From CAYGOC01 sp964351495 (lineage in GTDB: Bacteria; Chlamydiota; Chlamydiia; Chlamydiales; SM23-39): a DNA stretch of 64,000 nucleotides. The notes below the pieces were generated by a model that did no database searches, was not told the origin of the DNA, and saw only the letters and a list, made by a program, of their open reading frames with translations. Positions within the stretch are counted from its first letter, which is position 1. Each line of letters starts with the position of its first letter. The DNA is taken from assembly GCA_964351495.1 (NCBI GenBank), contig CAYGOC010000007.1:30174-94173 (forward strand), given 5' to 3'. This document shows positions 34,727 through 42,502 of this stretch, piece after piece. A program made the translations under genes and the position numbers.

Positions 34727-37642
34727 ATGAAAAAAGAGAGAAAAATACGATTTGCTCCCCATTCTAAAGAGTCGGAGATGATGGTTTTAGGCTCTATGCT
34801 AACCAGCATAGGTAACTTAAATGTAGCCGTAGACCTTTTACTTCCTTCTGATTTTTACTATACAGAGCATAAAACGATCTTTGATGTCTTAAAAGGACTC
34901 TACCAACAAGATAAACCGGCAGATGTACACATTGTATCAGAGGCTCTACGCTCTAAAGAAAAATTAGAAGAGATAGGAGGTGTTTCTTACATAACGCTAC
35001 TGGCTCAATATGCGGGCACCTCTGCTTACATGGAAGAGTATGCTAAAATTGTAAAAGAAAAATCTCTTCTTAGAAAGATGATTGAAGCGGCTCAATCGAT
35101 TGAAAAAAAAGCATTTGATGGAAAAGAAGAGGCAAATTCTCTTTTAGATGAAGCTCAATCCCATTTTTTTCATATTTCTCAAACAGCAAGCTCCGATAAC
35201 TCTCTTTTACTCTCTGATATTTTATCAGGAGCCAAGTCAAAAGAACCTCTTCCTTATCTAAAAGTCTTAGAAGAAAGGCAAAAAGCCTACCTAGAAAAAG
35301 GAGCCGAAGCCACAAGAGTGATGGGGCTTCCTTCTCGATTTGTGGACTTGGATAAAATGATTCATGGGTTTTCTCCTTCGAATTTGATGATATTGGCTGC
35401 AAGACCTGCTATGGGAAAGTGCGTAACGGGAGACACACTTATCTTTGATCCAAAAACGGCCTCTCTTTATCCGATAAAAGACTTAGTAGAAAAAAAAGAA
35501 GCATCCATTCTCTCTTTTTCTAAAGAAGGCTTTTTTGAGATAAGAAAACCTTCTGCCTTTTTAGCAGATGGAATCAAGCCTACCTTCTTAATAAAAACTT
35601 CCCTAGGAAAAACAATAGAAGCTACAGCGCCTCACCCTTTTTTAACTCCTTCCGGGTGGAAAGCCGTAAAAGATCTACAAGAAAAAGAAAAGATAGCTTC
35701 TCCAAGATCTTTACCCTACTTTGGGAAAGGAGAACTTTCTAAAGAAGAAGTGAAGATGGGAGCCTATTTTTTATCGCAGCCCTCTCTTTCAGAAGATCTC
35801 TCTTTTGTAGCAGAAAAAGAAGGGGCTCTCTTTTGTGATTTTTGTAGTGTGGCAAAGTTCTTTTCTTTCTCTGTAGAAAAGAACGGAGAAAAACTGCTCT
35901 TACAAAAAAAACAGAAGGTCCCTCATTTAAAAGAAGAGCCCTGGGAAGAGGTATTTTCTTCTCCTTTTTTCTCTTTTATGGGGAAAGCAAAAAATCTGGC
36001 CCCCTCTTTTTTTACGTTGAAAAAAGAGCTTCTCTCTCTTTTTCTAAACCGCTTTTTTTCTTCTCATCTTTCTTTAGAGGTAGTTTTTTCAGAAAAAAAA
36101 CTCTCTATAGCTTTGCAGAATAAATCTCTTGCAAAACAGCTACAACATCTTCTTTTACGATTCGGTGTTTTGAGCTCTGTCTCTCTTTTTGCTTTTAAAA
36201 CAGGCTTTTCCCCTGTTTACCGGCTTACTATTGAAGAGAAAGATTCCTTTTCTCTTTTCTTTTTAGAAATTGGTCTTCTAGAAACAACGCCCCCCTTTCC
36301 TATAGAAAGGCCGCAACTAAACACCCTTTTCTGGGAAGAGATAACTTGTATAGCACCTACAGGCAATAAAGAGGTGTATGATCTCTGCGTAGAAACTACC
36401 CATAACTTTGTAGCAGCCGATTTTGTAGTGCACAATACAGCGCTTCTTTTAAATTTTGCGGAAAATGTCTGTTTTAAAAGTAATGTGCCGGTTGGGATTT
36501 TTTCCTTGGAAATGGACGCAAAACAAATCATCCATAGAATGGTTTGCTCTCAATCGGGCGTAGAGTCTGATAAGATCCTCTCCGGTTCTTTAAATGGAAT
36601 GGAGTATCAATCGGTTGTAACAGCAGTTCGTAAAATGCAAAAACACACCATGCTAATTGACGATCAGCCGGGACTAAAAATCACCGATTTAAGAGCTAGA
36701 GCAAGAAGAATGAAAGAAACGTATAACATTGGCTTTTTGCTTATTGACTATCTTCAGCTTCTTTCTGGATCGGGAAATAACCGCTCTATGGAAAGTAGAC
36801 AAATGGAAGTATCTGAAATCTCCCGTCTTTTAAAGACATTAGCAAGAGAGCTCAATATTCCTGTATTAGTAGCTGCGCAGCTTTCTAGGAAAGTAGAAGA
36901 AAGGCAAGGACATAGACCTCAGATGAGCGACCTGAGAGAGTCGGGTTGTCTTACGAAAGAGGCTTTTATCCAAGATGCAGTTACAGAAGAGATCTACTCT
37001 ATAGAAGAATTAGCTTTAAGAGAAACGCAAACTCCTTTTTATGTTTGGGCTGTAGATGCGAATTTAAAATTGGGTAAGCATCGATTAGTAAAGGCCTTTT
37101 ATTCCGGCATAAAGCAGGTATATCGTTTGCAAACCGCTTCGGGAAAAACTATAGAAGCGAGTGCAAATCACCCCTTTAGAACCAAACAAGGTTGGAGCCG
37201 TTTAGACGAACTACAAGAAAAAGAGCCTATTTTAACTTTAGAGGGTGACTTTTCTTATTCTTCTTCTCTTTTGACAAAACAGAAAATCACAAACCAAACA
37301 AAACTTCTTTGGGATCCTGTAGTTTCTGTTAAAAAGCTGCAAGAAGAAAAGGTGTATGATGTAACGGTAGAAGGGGTTCACAATTTTGCTACAAACGGGC
37401 TTTTAGTTCATAACAGCTTAGAGCAAGATGCAGACCTTATCATGTTCTTATTAAGAAGAGATTATTATAACCCTCAAGACAACCCGGGTCTAGCGGAGCT
37501 CATTATTGGGAAAAACCGCCATGGCGGCACGGGAACTGTGAGCCTTTTATTCCGGAAGGAGGTAGGTCAGTTTAAAAATTACATCCCCCTAAAAGAGGGA
37601 GATGTAGTAGAAAATGAAGAAGCTTTCGGTCACTTCTCTTAA
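34727..37642 (+). CDS. dnaB: replicative DNA helicase DnaB with two inteins
   Basis: 971-residue precursor. Helicase parts: N-terminal domain (SKESEMMVLGSML), linker, RecA-like core with Walker A ARPAMGK (225-231), FSLEMDA, LLIDYLQLLSG (Walker B), and C-terminal EQDADLIMFLLRR. Two inteins interrupt it: residues 232-570 directly after the P-loop Lys, and 741-896 after LRESG. Both begin with Cys and end His-Asn, and the following residues are Thr and Ser, as splicing requires. Removal leaves 476 residues, a normal DnaB. Because the first intein splits the nucleotide-binding loop, unspliced protein must be inactive. mnmG follows in the chlamydial order. Confidence 0.95.
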   Translation: MKKERKIRFAPHSKESEMMVLGSMLTSIGNLNVAVDLLLPSDFYYTEHKTIFDVLKGLYQQDKPADVHIVSEALRSKEKLEEIGGVSYITLLAQYAGTSAYMEEYAKIVKEKSLLRKMIEAAQSIEKKAFDGKEEANSLLDEAQSHFFHISQTASSDNSLLLSDILSGAKSKEPLPYLKVLEERQKAYLEKGAEATRVMGLPSRFVDLDKMIHGFSPSNLMILAARPAMGKCVTGDTLIFDPKTASLYPIKDLVEKKEASILSFSKEGFFEIRKPSAFLADGIKPTFLIKTSLGKTIEATAPHPFLTPSGWKAVKDLQEKEKIASPRSLPYFGKGELSKEEVKMGAYFLSQPSLSEDLSFVAEKEGALFCDFCSVAKFFSFSVEKNGEKLLLQKKQKVPHLKEEPWEEVFSSPFFSFMGKAKNLAPSFFTLKKELLSLFLNRFFSSHLSLEVVFSEKKLSIALQNKSLAKQLQHLLLRFGVLSSVSLFAFKTGFSPVYRLTIEEKDSFSLFFLEIGLLETTPPFPIERPQLNTLFWEEITCIAPTGNKEVYDLCVETTHNFVAADFVVHNTALLLNFAENVCFKSNVPVGIFSLEMDAKQIIHRMVCSQSGVESDKILSGSLNGMEYQSVVTAVRKMQKHTMLIDDQPGLKITDLRARARRMKETYNIGFLLIDYLQLLSGSGNNRSMESRQMEVSEISRLLKTLARELNIPVLVAAQLSRKVEERQGHRPQMSDLRESGCLTKEAFIQDAVTEEIYSIEELALRETQTPFYVWAVDANLKLGKHRLVKAFYSGIKQVYRLQTASGKTIEASANHPFRTKQGWSRLDELQEKEPILTLEGDFSYSSSLLTKQKITNQTKLLWDPVVSVKKLQEEKVYDVTVEGVHNFATNGLLVHNSLEQDADLIMFLLRRDYYNPQDNPGLAELIIGKNRHGGTGTVSLLFRKEVGQFKNYIPLKEGDVVENEEAFGHFS
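35420..36436 (+). other. intein 1 of DnaB, 339 aa, with degenerate homing endonuclease
   Basis: Inserted between the Walker A Lys and the next Thr. Block A starts CVTGDTLI, block B has TAPHPFLT (the TxxH motif), block F/G ends THNFVAADFVVHN before Thr. The 339-residue length leaves about 200 residues for an endonuclease. Block C/E equivalents are present but damaged: KMGAYFLSQPSLS (343-353) lacks the acidic GD, and LFLNRFFSSHLSL (438-450) has Ser-His-Leu where LAGLIDADG enzymes have Ala-Asp-Gly. Splicing residues look intact, cutting residues do not. Confidence 0.88.
36947..37414 (+). other. intein 2 of DnaB, 156-aa mini-intein
   Basis: Inserted after DLRESG and before SLEQDAD, the same site as the well-known cyanobacterial DnaB intein. 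Block A begins CLTKEAFI, block B has SANHPFRT (Ser in place of the usual Thr of TxxH), block F/G ends VHNFATNGLLVHN. At 156 residues it is a mini-intein: no room for an endonuclease. The +1 residue is Ser. It resembles intein 1 around block B (GW..L.ELQEKE), which may reflect common origin. Confidence 0.9.
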
Positions 37643-38067
37643 AATATTTCAACGGGGGAAAAAAAGGTTTTTACCCCTTCTTTTATCTCAGGAAAGTAGT
37701 GATACACTGTATAGGCTGCATCCAGAGCAAATAGGTAAGGTGCCACACTTCTAGAGCTAAAAAGGATAGCTCCTTCTAGAATGCTACGAAACAAAAAACC
37801 TACTGTATAGGATATCCTTGTCGAAGTAGGAATATCCTCTCCCAGTAAATACCCTATAGAATGCAAAGAATCGACTAAAAGAGAAAAAGCAGCCAGATTA
37901 TAAGAGCGAAAATAGCTCATAACTTTTAAAGCATTGTATATATAGTTATCTTCTAACTGGGATTTGTCTTCTAATTTTTGTTCTTCTTGTGAAATTGCGT
38001 TTGCTCCAAAACAAAAACCAAAAGGCTTATATAAACTTTGAACTCCTGTTATATTATTTTCTGTCAT
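37639..38067 (-). CDS. hypothetical protein
   Basis: Not recognised. 142 residues from ATG 38067 (ATG 38076 adds three). The middle and end are moderately hydrophobic (SYNLAAFSLLVDSLHSIGYLL and ISYTVGFLFRSILEGAILF), interrupted by charges, so they could be amphipathic helices or weak membrane segments. No signal peptide. It overlaps the end of dnaB by 4 bases on the opposite strand. Its upstream region is among the most A/T-rich in the window. A lineage-specific gene, possibly an effector, is conceivable but nothing in the sequence proves it. Confidence 0.5.
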   Translation of the reverse strand: MTENNITGVQSLYKPFGFCFGANAISQEEQKLEDKSQLEDNYIYNALKVMSYFRSYNLAAFSLLVDSLHSIGYLLGEDIPTSTRISYTVGFLFRSILEGAILFSSRSVAPYLFALDAAYTVYHYFPEIKEGVKTFFSPVEIF

Positions 38068-38076
38068 AAAAACCAT

Positions 38077-38225
38077 ATTTTTTATAAATTAAAGCTAATT
38101 ATATAATAAATATATAATTAAAAACAAATAAACGTTTTATTTTTTATAAAAAAATGTTTATATTTTATTTTAATCACAAAACCGGATTTTCACTACTCAC
38201 TCATTCTTAATGGGATAGACTTTTC
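38077..38225. other. very A/T-rich intergenic DNA
   Basis: About 150 bases between a minus-strand hypothetical gene and the plus-strand small ribosomal protein gene; the first 100 are almost pure A/T (runs such as TATATAATAAATATATAATT near 38100). It probably holds the promoter of the hypothetical gene. No gene or clear structured RNA was seen. Confidence 0.4.
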
Positions 38226-38255
38226 TTGATAAAAATATCCTCTCTATACTAAGAT
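38226..38255 (+). promoter_or_regulatory. candidate promoter of the small ribosomal protein-mnmG unit
   Basis: TTGATA (38226-38231), 18-bp spacer, TAAGAT (38250-38255). TATACT at 38245-38250 is an alternative -10 with a poorer -35. The start codon at 38280 has AGAGGAAC upstream. Confidence 0.35.
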
Positions 38256-38279
38256 AGCGTATCTCAAATCAGAGGAACT

Positions 38280-38372
38280 ATGTCATCGGTAAAGAAGAAA
38301 AGACGTGCTAAAATAGCCAAGCACAAAAGAAAGAAAAGACGTCGTAGAGATCGTCACAAAAAGAAAAAGTAG
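38280..38372 (+). CDS. 30-residue basic AURKAIP1/COX24-type (mS38/bS22-like) ribosomal protein
   Basis: A tiny gene: ATG 38280, stop TAG 38370-38372, with AGAGGA as ribosome site 4 bases upstream. The product begins MSSVKKKRRAKIAKHKRKKR and is about two-thirds Lys and Arg. This pattern (SSV-KKRR-KI-KHKRKK-R) is that of the AURKAIP1/COX24 domain, known in mitochondrial small-subunit protein mS38, in mycobacterial bS22, and in short Bacteroidetes and Chlamydiae proteins. It probably sits in the 30S subunit contacting rRNA. mnmG begins 18 bases later, so both share a transcript. Confidence 0.85.
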   Translation: MSSVKKKRRAKIAKHKRKKRRRRDRHKKKK

Positions 38373-38390
38373 CCTCCCCATCCTTGTAAA

Positions 38391-40205
38391 ATGTGGAAAT
38401 ATCCTCAACCCTATGATGTTGTCATAATAGGCGCAGGCCATGCTGGCTGTGAGGCTGCTTTTGCTTCTGCTAAAAGAGGGGCTAAAACCCTTCTTTTGAC
38501 TCTCAATTTAGACACTGTTGGAAAACTAAGCTGCAACCCTTCCATTGGGGGAACTGCCAAAGGGCATATTGTACGAGAAATCGATGCCTTAGGCGGAATC
38601 ATGGGGAAATTAGCTGACCGCTCCGGCATACAGTTTCGGATGTTAAATGCCTCAAAAGGACCTGCTGTCCGCTCTCCTAGGTGTCAGGTAGACAAGACCT
38701 TTTATCAACAAAAAATGAAAGAGCTCTTAGAAAAAACAGAAAACCTTCATCTGATGCAGGCTACTGTAAAAGAGATCTTGGTAAAAGAAGGTAGCATTGA
38801 AGGGATCTTGACCCAGGAAGGGGTCTTTATTCCCAGTAAAACTGTCGTGCTTTCTTCTGGCACCTTTATGCAAGGACTCATGCATATAGGGCAAGCCTCT
38901 TATTCCGGAGGTAGAGGAGGAGAAAAAGCCTCTAAAGGTCTTTCTGAAAACTTGCGAAAATTGGGATTTGCGTTGGGGAGATTAAAAACAGGAACCCCTC
39001 CTAGAGTTCATAAAAGAAGTATTGATTTTTCTAATCTAGAAGAACAAGAAGGAGACCCTGATGTGGTGTTTTCTTTTGATGAAGAAGAGCCCAGGCTAAA
39101 ACAGATTAGCTGCTACATCACCTACACTTCAGAAAAAACACATGAAATTATCGAAAAAAACCTCTTTTTATCCCCCATGTATTCAGGAACCATTCAGGGA
39201 GTAGGCCCTAGATATTGTCCTTCTATCGAAGATAAGATAAGCCGCTTTAAAGAGAAAAAAAGACACCAGGTGTTCTTAGAAATAGAGGGTCTTTCTACAG
39301 AAGAGGTTTACGTAAATGGCATCTCTTCTAGCCTGCCTTTTTCTGTACAGCATGCATTTTTACAAACCATTCCCGGTCTAGAAAAAGCAGAAATCATGAG
39401 ACCCGCTTATGCCATTGAATACGACTATGTAACCTCGGGACAGATCCTTTCGAGTATGGAAAGTAAAAAAGTCAAAGGCCTTTTTTTTGCAGGGCAGATT
39501 AACGGTACAACCGGATATGAAGAAGCTGCAGCTCAAGGTCTTTTAGCGGGGATTAACGCTTCTTTACAAGCAGAAGGAAAAGAGCCTTTTATCCTTTCTA
39601 GAGCAGATAGCTATATAGGGGTTATGATAGACGATCTTGTGACAACTTCTCTTTCAGAACCCTATAGGATGTTTACCTCAAGAGCGGAATACCGCCTTTT
39701 ACTGAGACAAGATAACGCCGATATACGCTTAAGAGAATATGGCTTTGCACTGGGGTTAATCTCAGAAAAACAGCTAGAAGTGGTACAGGAGAAAAAACAC
39801 AAAATCCAAGAACTTACCCATCTTTTAAAAACCACAAGAAGATCTTTCGAAGGAAAAAGCGCCCTTCTTTCACAGCTTTTATGTAGACCTGAAATAGACG
39901 CTTCTACTTTAAAAACTCTCTATCCTGAAATTAATTCCTATCCTGATGAGATTCTAAAACAAGTAGAGTATGCACTCAAATATGAAGGCTACATAGAAAG
40001 ACAAAAAAAAGAGATCGAAAAGTTGAGCTCCTTACAAGAGGTAAAAATCCCTCTTCAGTTTTCCTATTCTGCAGTACAAGGGCTAAAACAAGAAGCAAAA
40101 GAAAAGCTTAGCTTTTATACCCCTTCTAATCTAGCAGAAGCATCCCATATTGAAGGGGTCACTTTTGCCGATATTTCTGTTTTATTGGTAGCTTTACAAA
40201 AATAA
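38391..40205 (+). CDS. mnmG: tRNA uridine-5-carboxymethylaminomethyl modification enzyme MnmG
   Basis: FAD-dependent partner of MnmE that installs carboxymethylaminomethyl on U34 of certain tRNAs, using methylenetetrahydrofolate. FAD-binding VIIGAGHAGCEAA at the N-terminus, CNPSIGGTAKGHIVREIDALGG, RCQVDK, RLKTGTPPRV (a conserved loop), GLFFAGQINGTTGYEEAAAQG and the C-terminal helical domain that binds tRNA. 604 residues, normal length. It follows dnaB with two small genes between, and in C. trachomatis dnaB-gidA-lplA are adjacent. mnmE is not in this window. Confidence 0.96.
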   Translation: MWKYPQPYDVVIIGAGHAGCEAAFASAKRGAKTLLLTLNLDTVGKLSCNPSIGGTAKGHIVREIDALGGIMGKLADRSGIQFRMLNASKGPAVRSPRCQVDKTFYQQKMKELLEKTENLHLMQATVKEILVKEGSIEGILTQEGVFIPSKTVVLSSGTFMQGLMHIGQASYSGGRGGEKASKGLSENLRKLGFALGRLKTGTPPRVHKRSIDFSNLEEQEGDPDVVFSFDEEEPRLKQISCYITYTSEKTHEIIEKNLFLSPMYSGTIQGVGPRYCPSIEDKISRFKEKKRHQVFLEIEGLSTEEVYVNGISSSLPFSVQHAFLQTIPGLEKAEIMRPAYAIEYDYVTSGQILSSMESKKVKGLFFAGQINGTTGYEEAAAQGLLAGINASLQAEGKEPFILSRADSYIGVMIDDLVTTSLSEPYRMFTSRAEYRLLLRQDNADIRLREYGFALGLISEKQLEVVQEKKHKIQELTHLLKTTRRSFEGKSALLSQLLCRPEIDASTLKTLYPEINSYPDEILKQVEYALKYEGYIERQKKEIEKLSSLQEVKIPLQFSYSAVQGLKQEAKEKLSFYTPSNLAEASHIEGVTFADISVLLVALQK

Positions 40206-40258
40206 CACGCAACGAAAAAGCTTTTTTTTAATCTCCTTTGACTGTACCTTCTACAGCC

Positions 40259-41005
40259 ATGTTTTTGGTTTTTTTCTTGATCCCCTTTTTGCTTTTTTCC
40301 GATGTTTTTGAAAAAGGAATTGAATCTCTTAACCATGATTTTCAAGGATACACTGTAGTATCGAATGTATTTGAAAATTCGGAAATACAAAAGTTTGCAC
40401 AAATAGACATTCAGAAAAAAGAGTACTTTCTATACTCCGGAAACGCTTCTTCCAAAATAGATGGGTTAGAGGAGTTTTTTCTAAAAATTGGCAATAACTC
40501 TAAAGATCTATCTGCTTGGGCTACAGAAAAGATCCACACTTTAATGAAGCGTATTTTACAAGCTTCTAAAAGAGAAGTAGCTTGTTTTCTTGTACAGTCT
40601 TTTATCCCCTCTTCTGACTACGATATTCCCAGGTGGCATACAGATGGATTATACTTTCGAGCTCCTTTTGACTATCTCGCTTATAAGTTTGTTATAACTT
40701 TAAAAGGTCCCTCAACGCTATTTCACCCCGCAGATCCAGTTTTAAGAAAAATCGTACAAGAGCATTGCTACGACAGGGAGTACTTAAGTAAAATATGCAC
40801 TTCCCCAGAAATTTTCTCCCCCAATACGGGAGAAGGAGCTTTTCTTATTGGATCGAACTGGAAGCATAATGTGGCTATTCACTCAGAGCCTCCTATTCAT
40901 GAAGAAAGGCTCTTTTTTTCTGCGATTCCTTGCAATCAAGAGCAGCTTGTTGAACTAACACAAAAAATGGTTACCATCTACAGAAGTTTATCTCGAACAA
41001 AATAG
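40259..41005 (+). CDS. secreted protein with possible 2OG-Fe(II) oxygenase fold
   Basis: 248 residues from ATG 40259; a TTG 40238 would add seven. The N-terminus MFLVFFLIPFLLFSDVF is a signal peptide. The body has no family I can name, but RWHTDG supplies His127-x-Asp129, and WKHNVAIHSEPPIHEERLFFS supplies a distal His (208 is best placed) followed by Arg217. H-x-D...H...R is the metal and 2-oxoglutarate pattern of double-stranded beta-helix dioxygenases, and the strands between (YKFVITLKGPSTLF, GEGAFLIGSNW) fit that fold. Export from the cytoplasm would be unusual for such an enzyme. It starts a three-gene block of exported proteins between mnmG and lplA. Confidence 0.55.
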   Translation: MFLVFFLIPFLLFSDVFEKGIESLNHDFQGYTVVSNVFENSEIQKFAQIDIQKKEYFLYSGNASSKIDGLEEFFLKIGNNSKDLSAWATEKIHTLMKRILQASKREVACFLVQSFIPSSDYDIPRWHTDGLYFRAPFDYLAYKFVITLKGPSTLFHPADPVLRKIVQEHCYDREYLSKICTSPEIFSPNTGEGAFLIGSNWKHNVAIHSEPPIHEERLFFSAIPCNQEQLVELTQKMVTIYRSLSRTK

Positions 41006-41097
41006 CACCTCTACAAAATTTTTTAAAAACCATTGTACTATTTTTGCTTCTTCTTTAACCTTCTGTCCTAATTTTCTTTATAGAGTAGGGAGTTTTT

Positions 41098-42498
41098 ATG
41101 TATAGAGCTTTTCTTTTTGCACTTCTTATAGGTTTCAAAGCCCTTTCCTCTGTGGAAAACCCCATAACGGTAGGCACTGCTGTCCAAATTAACGACTCTA
41201 ATTACTCCTCTTTTACCGCTTGGACTCCAATTGTATCTGTAAACAGCACCGGCTATATGATTACCTACAGAACTTTTCACAGAAGTTCTGGAGGTGCTCA
41301 AATGTGGTATGCTTTTTCAAGCACAGGAAACTCTTGGTCCTCTGATTTTATCGAAGAAAGCGCCCAAACCACCGTTATTATTTGGAATACAGGAAGTACG
41401 GCCGGTTTTTTAGCCACTTTTGCTTATCCACCTCCCGGGGGAGGGGGTGCTTCCGCTCAATCTTCTTTTTCTTCTAATCAAGGGGCAACTTGGAGCAGCT
41501 TTTCTGTCATTGATGCAGGACCTGGCGTAAGCTCCACTTTACCCATACCAGGACTTGCTGTAACTGGAGGTTATATGGCCTCTTGGAAAGAAGGACTCAA
41601 TAACTTCTCTAGCTTTTCCGGTAATAATGGAACAACTTGGAGTACAGCTTCTCAAATCAATACCAGTAATACAAGCTCACCTGCTGTTTTATCCACAAAC
41701 TCTTCAGGGGTACTCGCTACCTGGCCCAACTCCTCTCCTACAGTTTCTTTTTCTAGCAACCTAGGAACCTCCTGGTCTTCTGAAGTACAAATATCAGACA
41801 ATAGTGCGTCAGGGCTGGTTTTTTCTAGTTCGAATGACGATGGTTTTATTGCCGTGTGGTACGACTCCACAGATGATGCGATCGTCTCTAGTTTCTCTAC
41901 AGATAATGGTTCTACCTGGAATGCCCCTACTACTATTTCTACCGATGTTACAGCAACTAGCAGCAGCGCCGCTGTCACAGCATGTGATTCCGGATTTATT
42001 GCAACATGGATTGACAGTTCCAGTAACGCAAATGCCAGCTTCTCTAGCGATAACGGAACAACCTGGAGTGACCCTGTTCAAATTACCAACGATGGTAGCG
42101 TCGACTTTAGCACAAGAGACTTTGTAAGTGTTTCTTGTTCCGGTAATACCTGTGTATTTACCTGGAGAGAGAAAACCACCCTTAATATAATGGCTAGTTC
42201 AGGAACTATCGGCATTGGCCCAGAAGCGCCGAGTAATGCTTCCGGACAACAAAAGAAAAATGATTTTGGTATGCAGTTTGAGCTTTTTAATAGACTTACC
42301 TGGAGCGCCAGTAGTTCCACAATAAGTGGTTACAAAGTGTACCGAGAAGGAGTTAATATTGCGACTCTTCCTGCAGACACCCTTTTTTTTGAAGACCATA
42401 ATCAACCAAAGGGTGTACAAAAGAGTTATACCATTACCGCATTTAATAGTAGTGGCACTGAAAGCAGTGCAGCAAGTGTAACAGTAAATCCTTTGTAA
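41098..42498 (+). CDS. secreted Asp-box (BNR) beta-propeller with C-terminal FN3 domain
   Basis: 466 residues with a signal peptide (MYRAFLFALLIGFKALS). At least five Asp-box-like units (S-x-D/N-x-G-x-T/S-W: SSNQGATW, SGNNGTTW, SSNLGTSW, STDNGSTW, SSDNGTTW) recur about every 48 residues between 120 and 325, as in sialidase-type propellers. A fibronectin III-like domain follows (LTWSASSSTISGYKVYREG, KSYTITAFN, SSAASVTVNP). The catalytic Arg triad and Tyr of sialidases are not evident, so binding is more likely than hydrolysis. It is Ser/Thr/Asn-rich and its codon and base use looks less A/T-rich than neighbours. Its likely place is the cell surface or the host-facing space. Confidence 0.75.
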   Translation: MYRAFLFALLIGFKALSSVENPITVGTAVQINDSNYSSFTAWTPIVSVNSTGYMITYRTFHRSSGGAQMWYAFSSTGNSWSSDFIEESAQTTVIIWNTGSTAGFLATFAYPPPGGGGASAQSSFSSNQGATWSSFSVIDAGPGVSSTLPIPGLAVTGGYMASWKEGLNNFSSFSGNNGTTWSTASQINTSNTSSPAVLSTNSSGVLATWPNSSPTVSFSSNLGTSWSSEVQISDNSASGLVFSSSNDDGFIAVWYDSTDDAIVSSFSTDNGSTWNAPTTISTDVTATSSSAAVTACDSGFIATWIDSSSNANASFSSDNGTTWSDPVQITNDGSVDFSTRDFVSVSCSGNTCVFTWREKTTLNIMASSGTIGIGPEAPSNASGQQKKNDFGMQFELFNRLTWSASSSTISGYKVYREGVNIATLPADTLFFEDHNQPKGVQKSYTITAFNSSGTESSAASVTVNPL

Positions 42499-42502
42499 AA
42501 CC

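Noticed and set aside
37639..38076. Inclusion membrane protein (Inc) call for the hypothetical next to dnaB
   Set aside because: Inc proteins have a strong paired hydrophobic domain; the hydrophobic stretches here are interrupted by charged residues.
41652..42127. Long open frames on both strands inside the Asp-box gene
   Set aside because: They follow from its Ser/Thr-rich repetitive codons; there are no ribosome sites and the products have no recognisable features.
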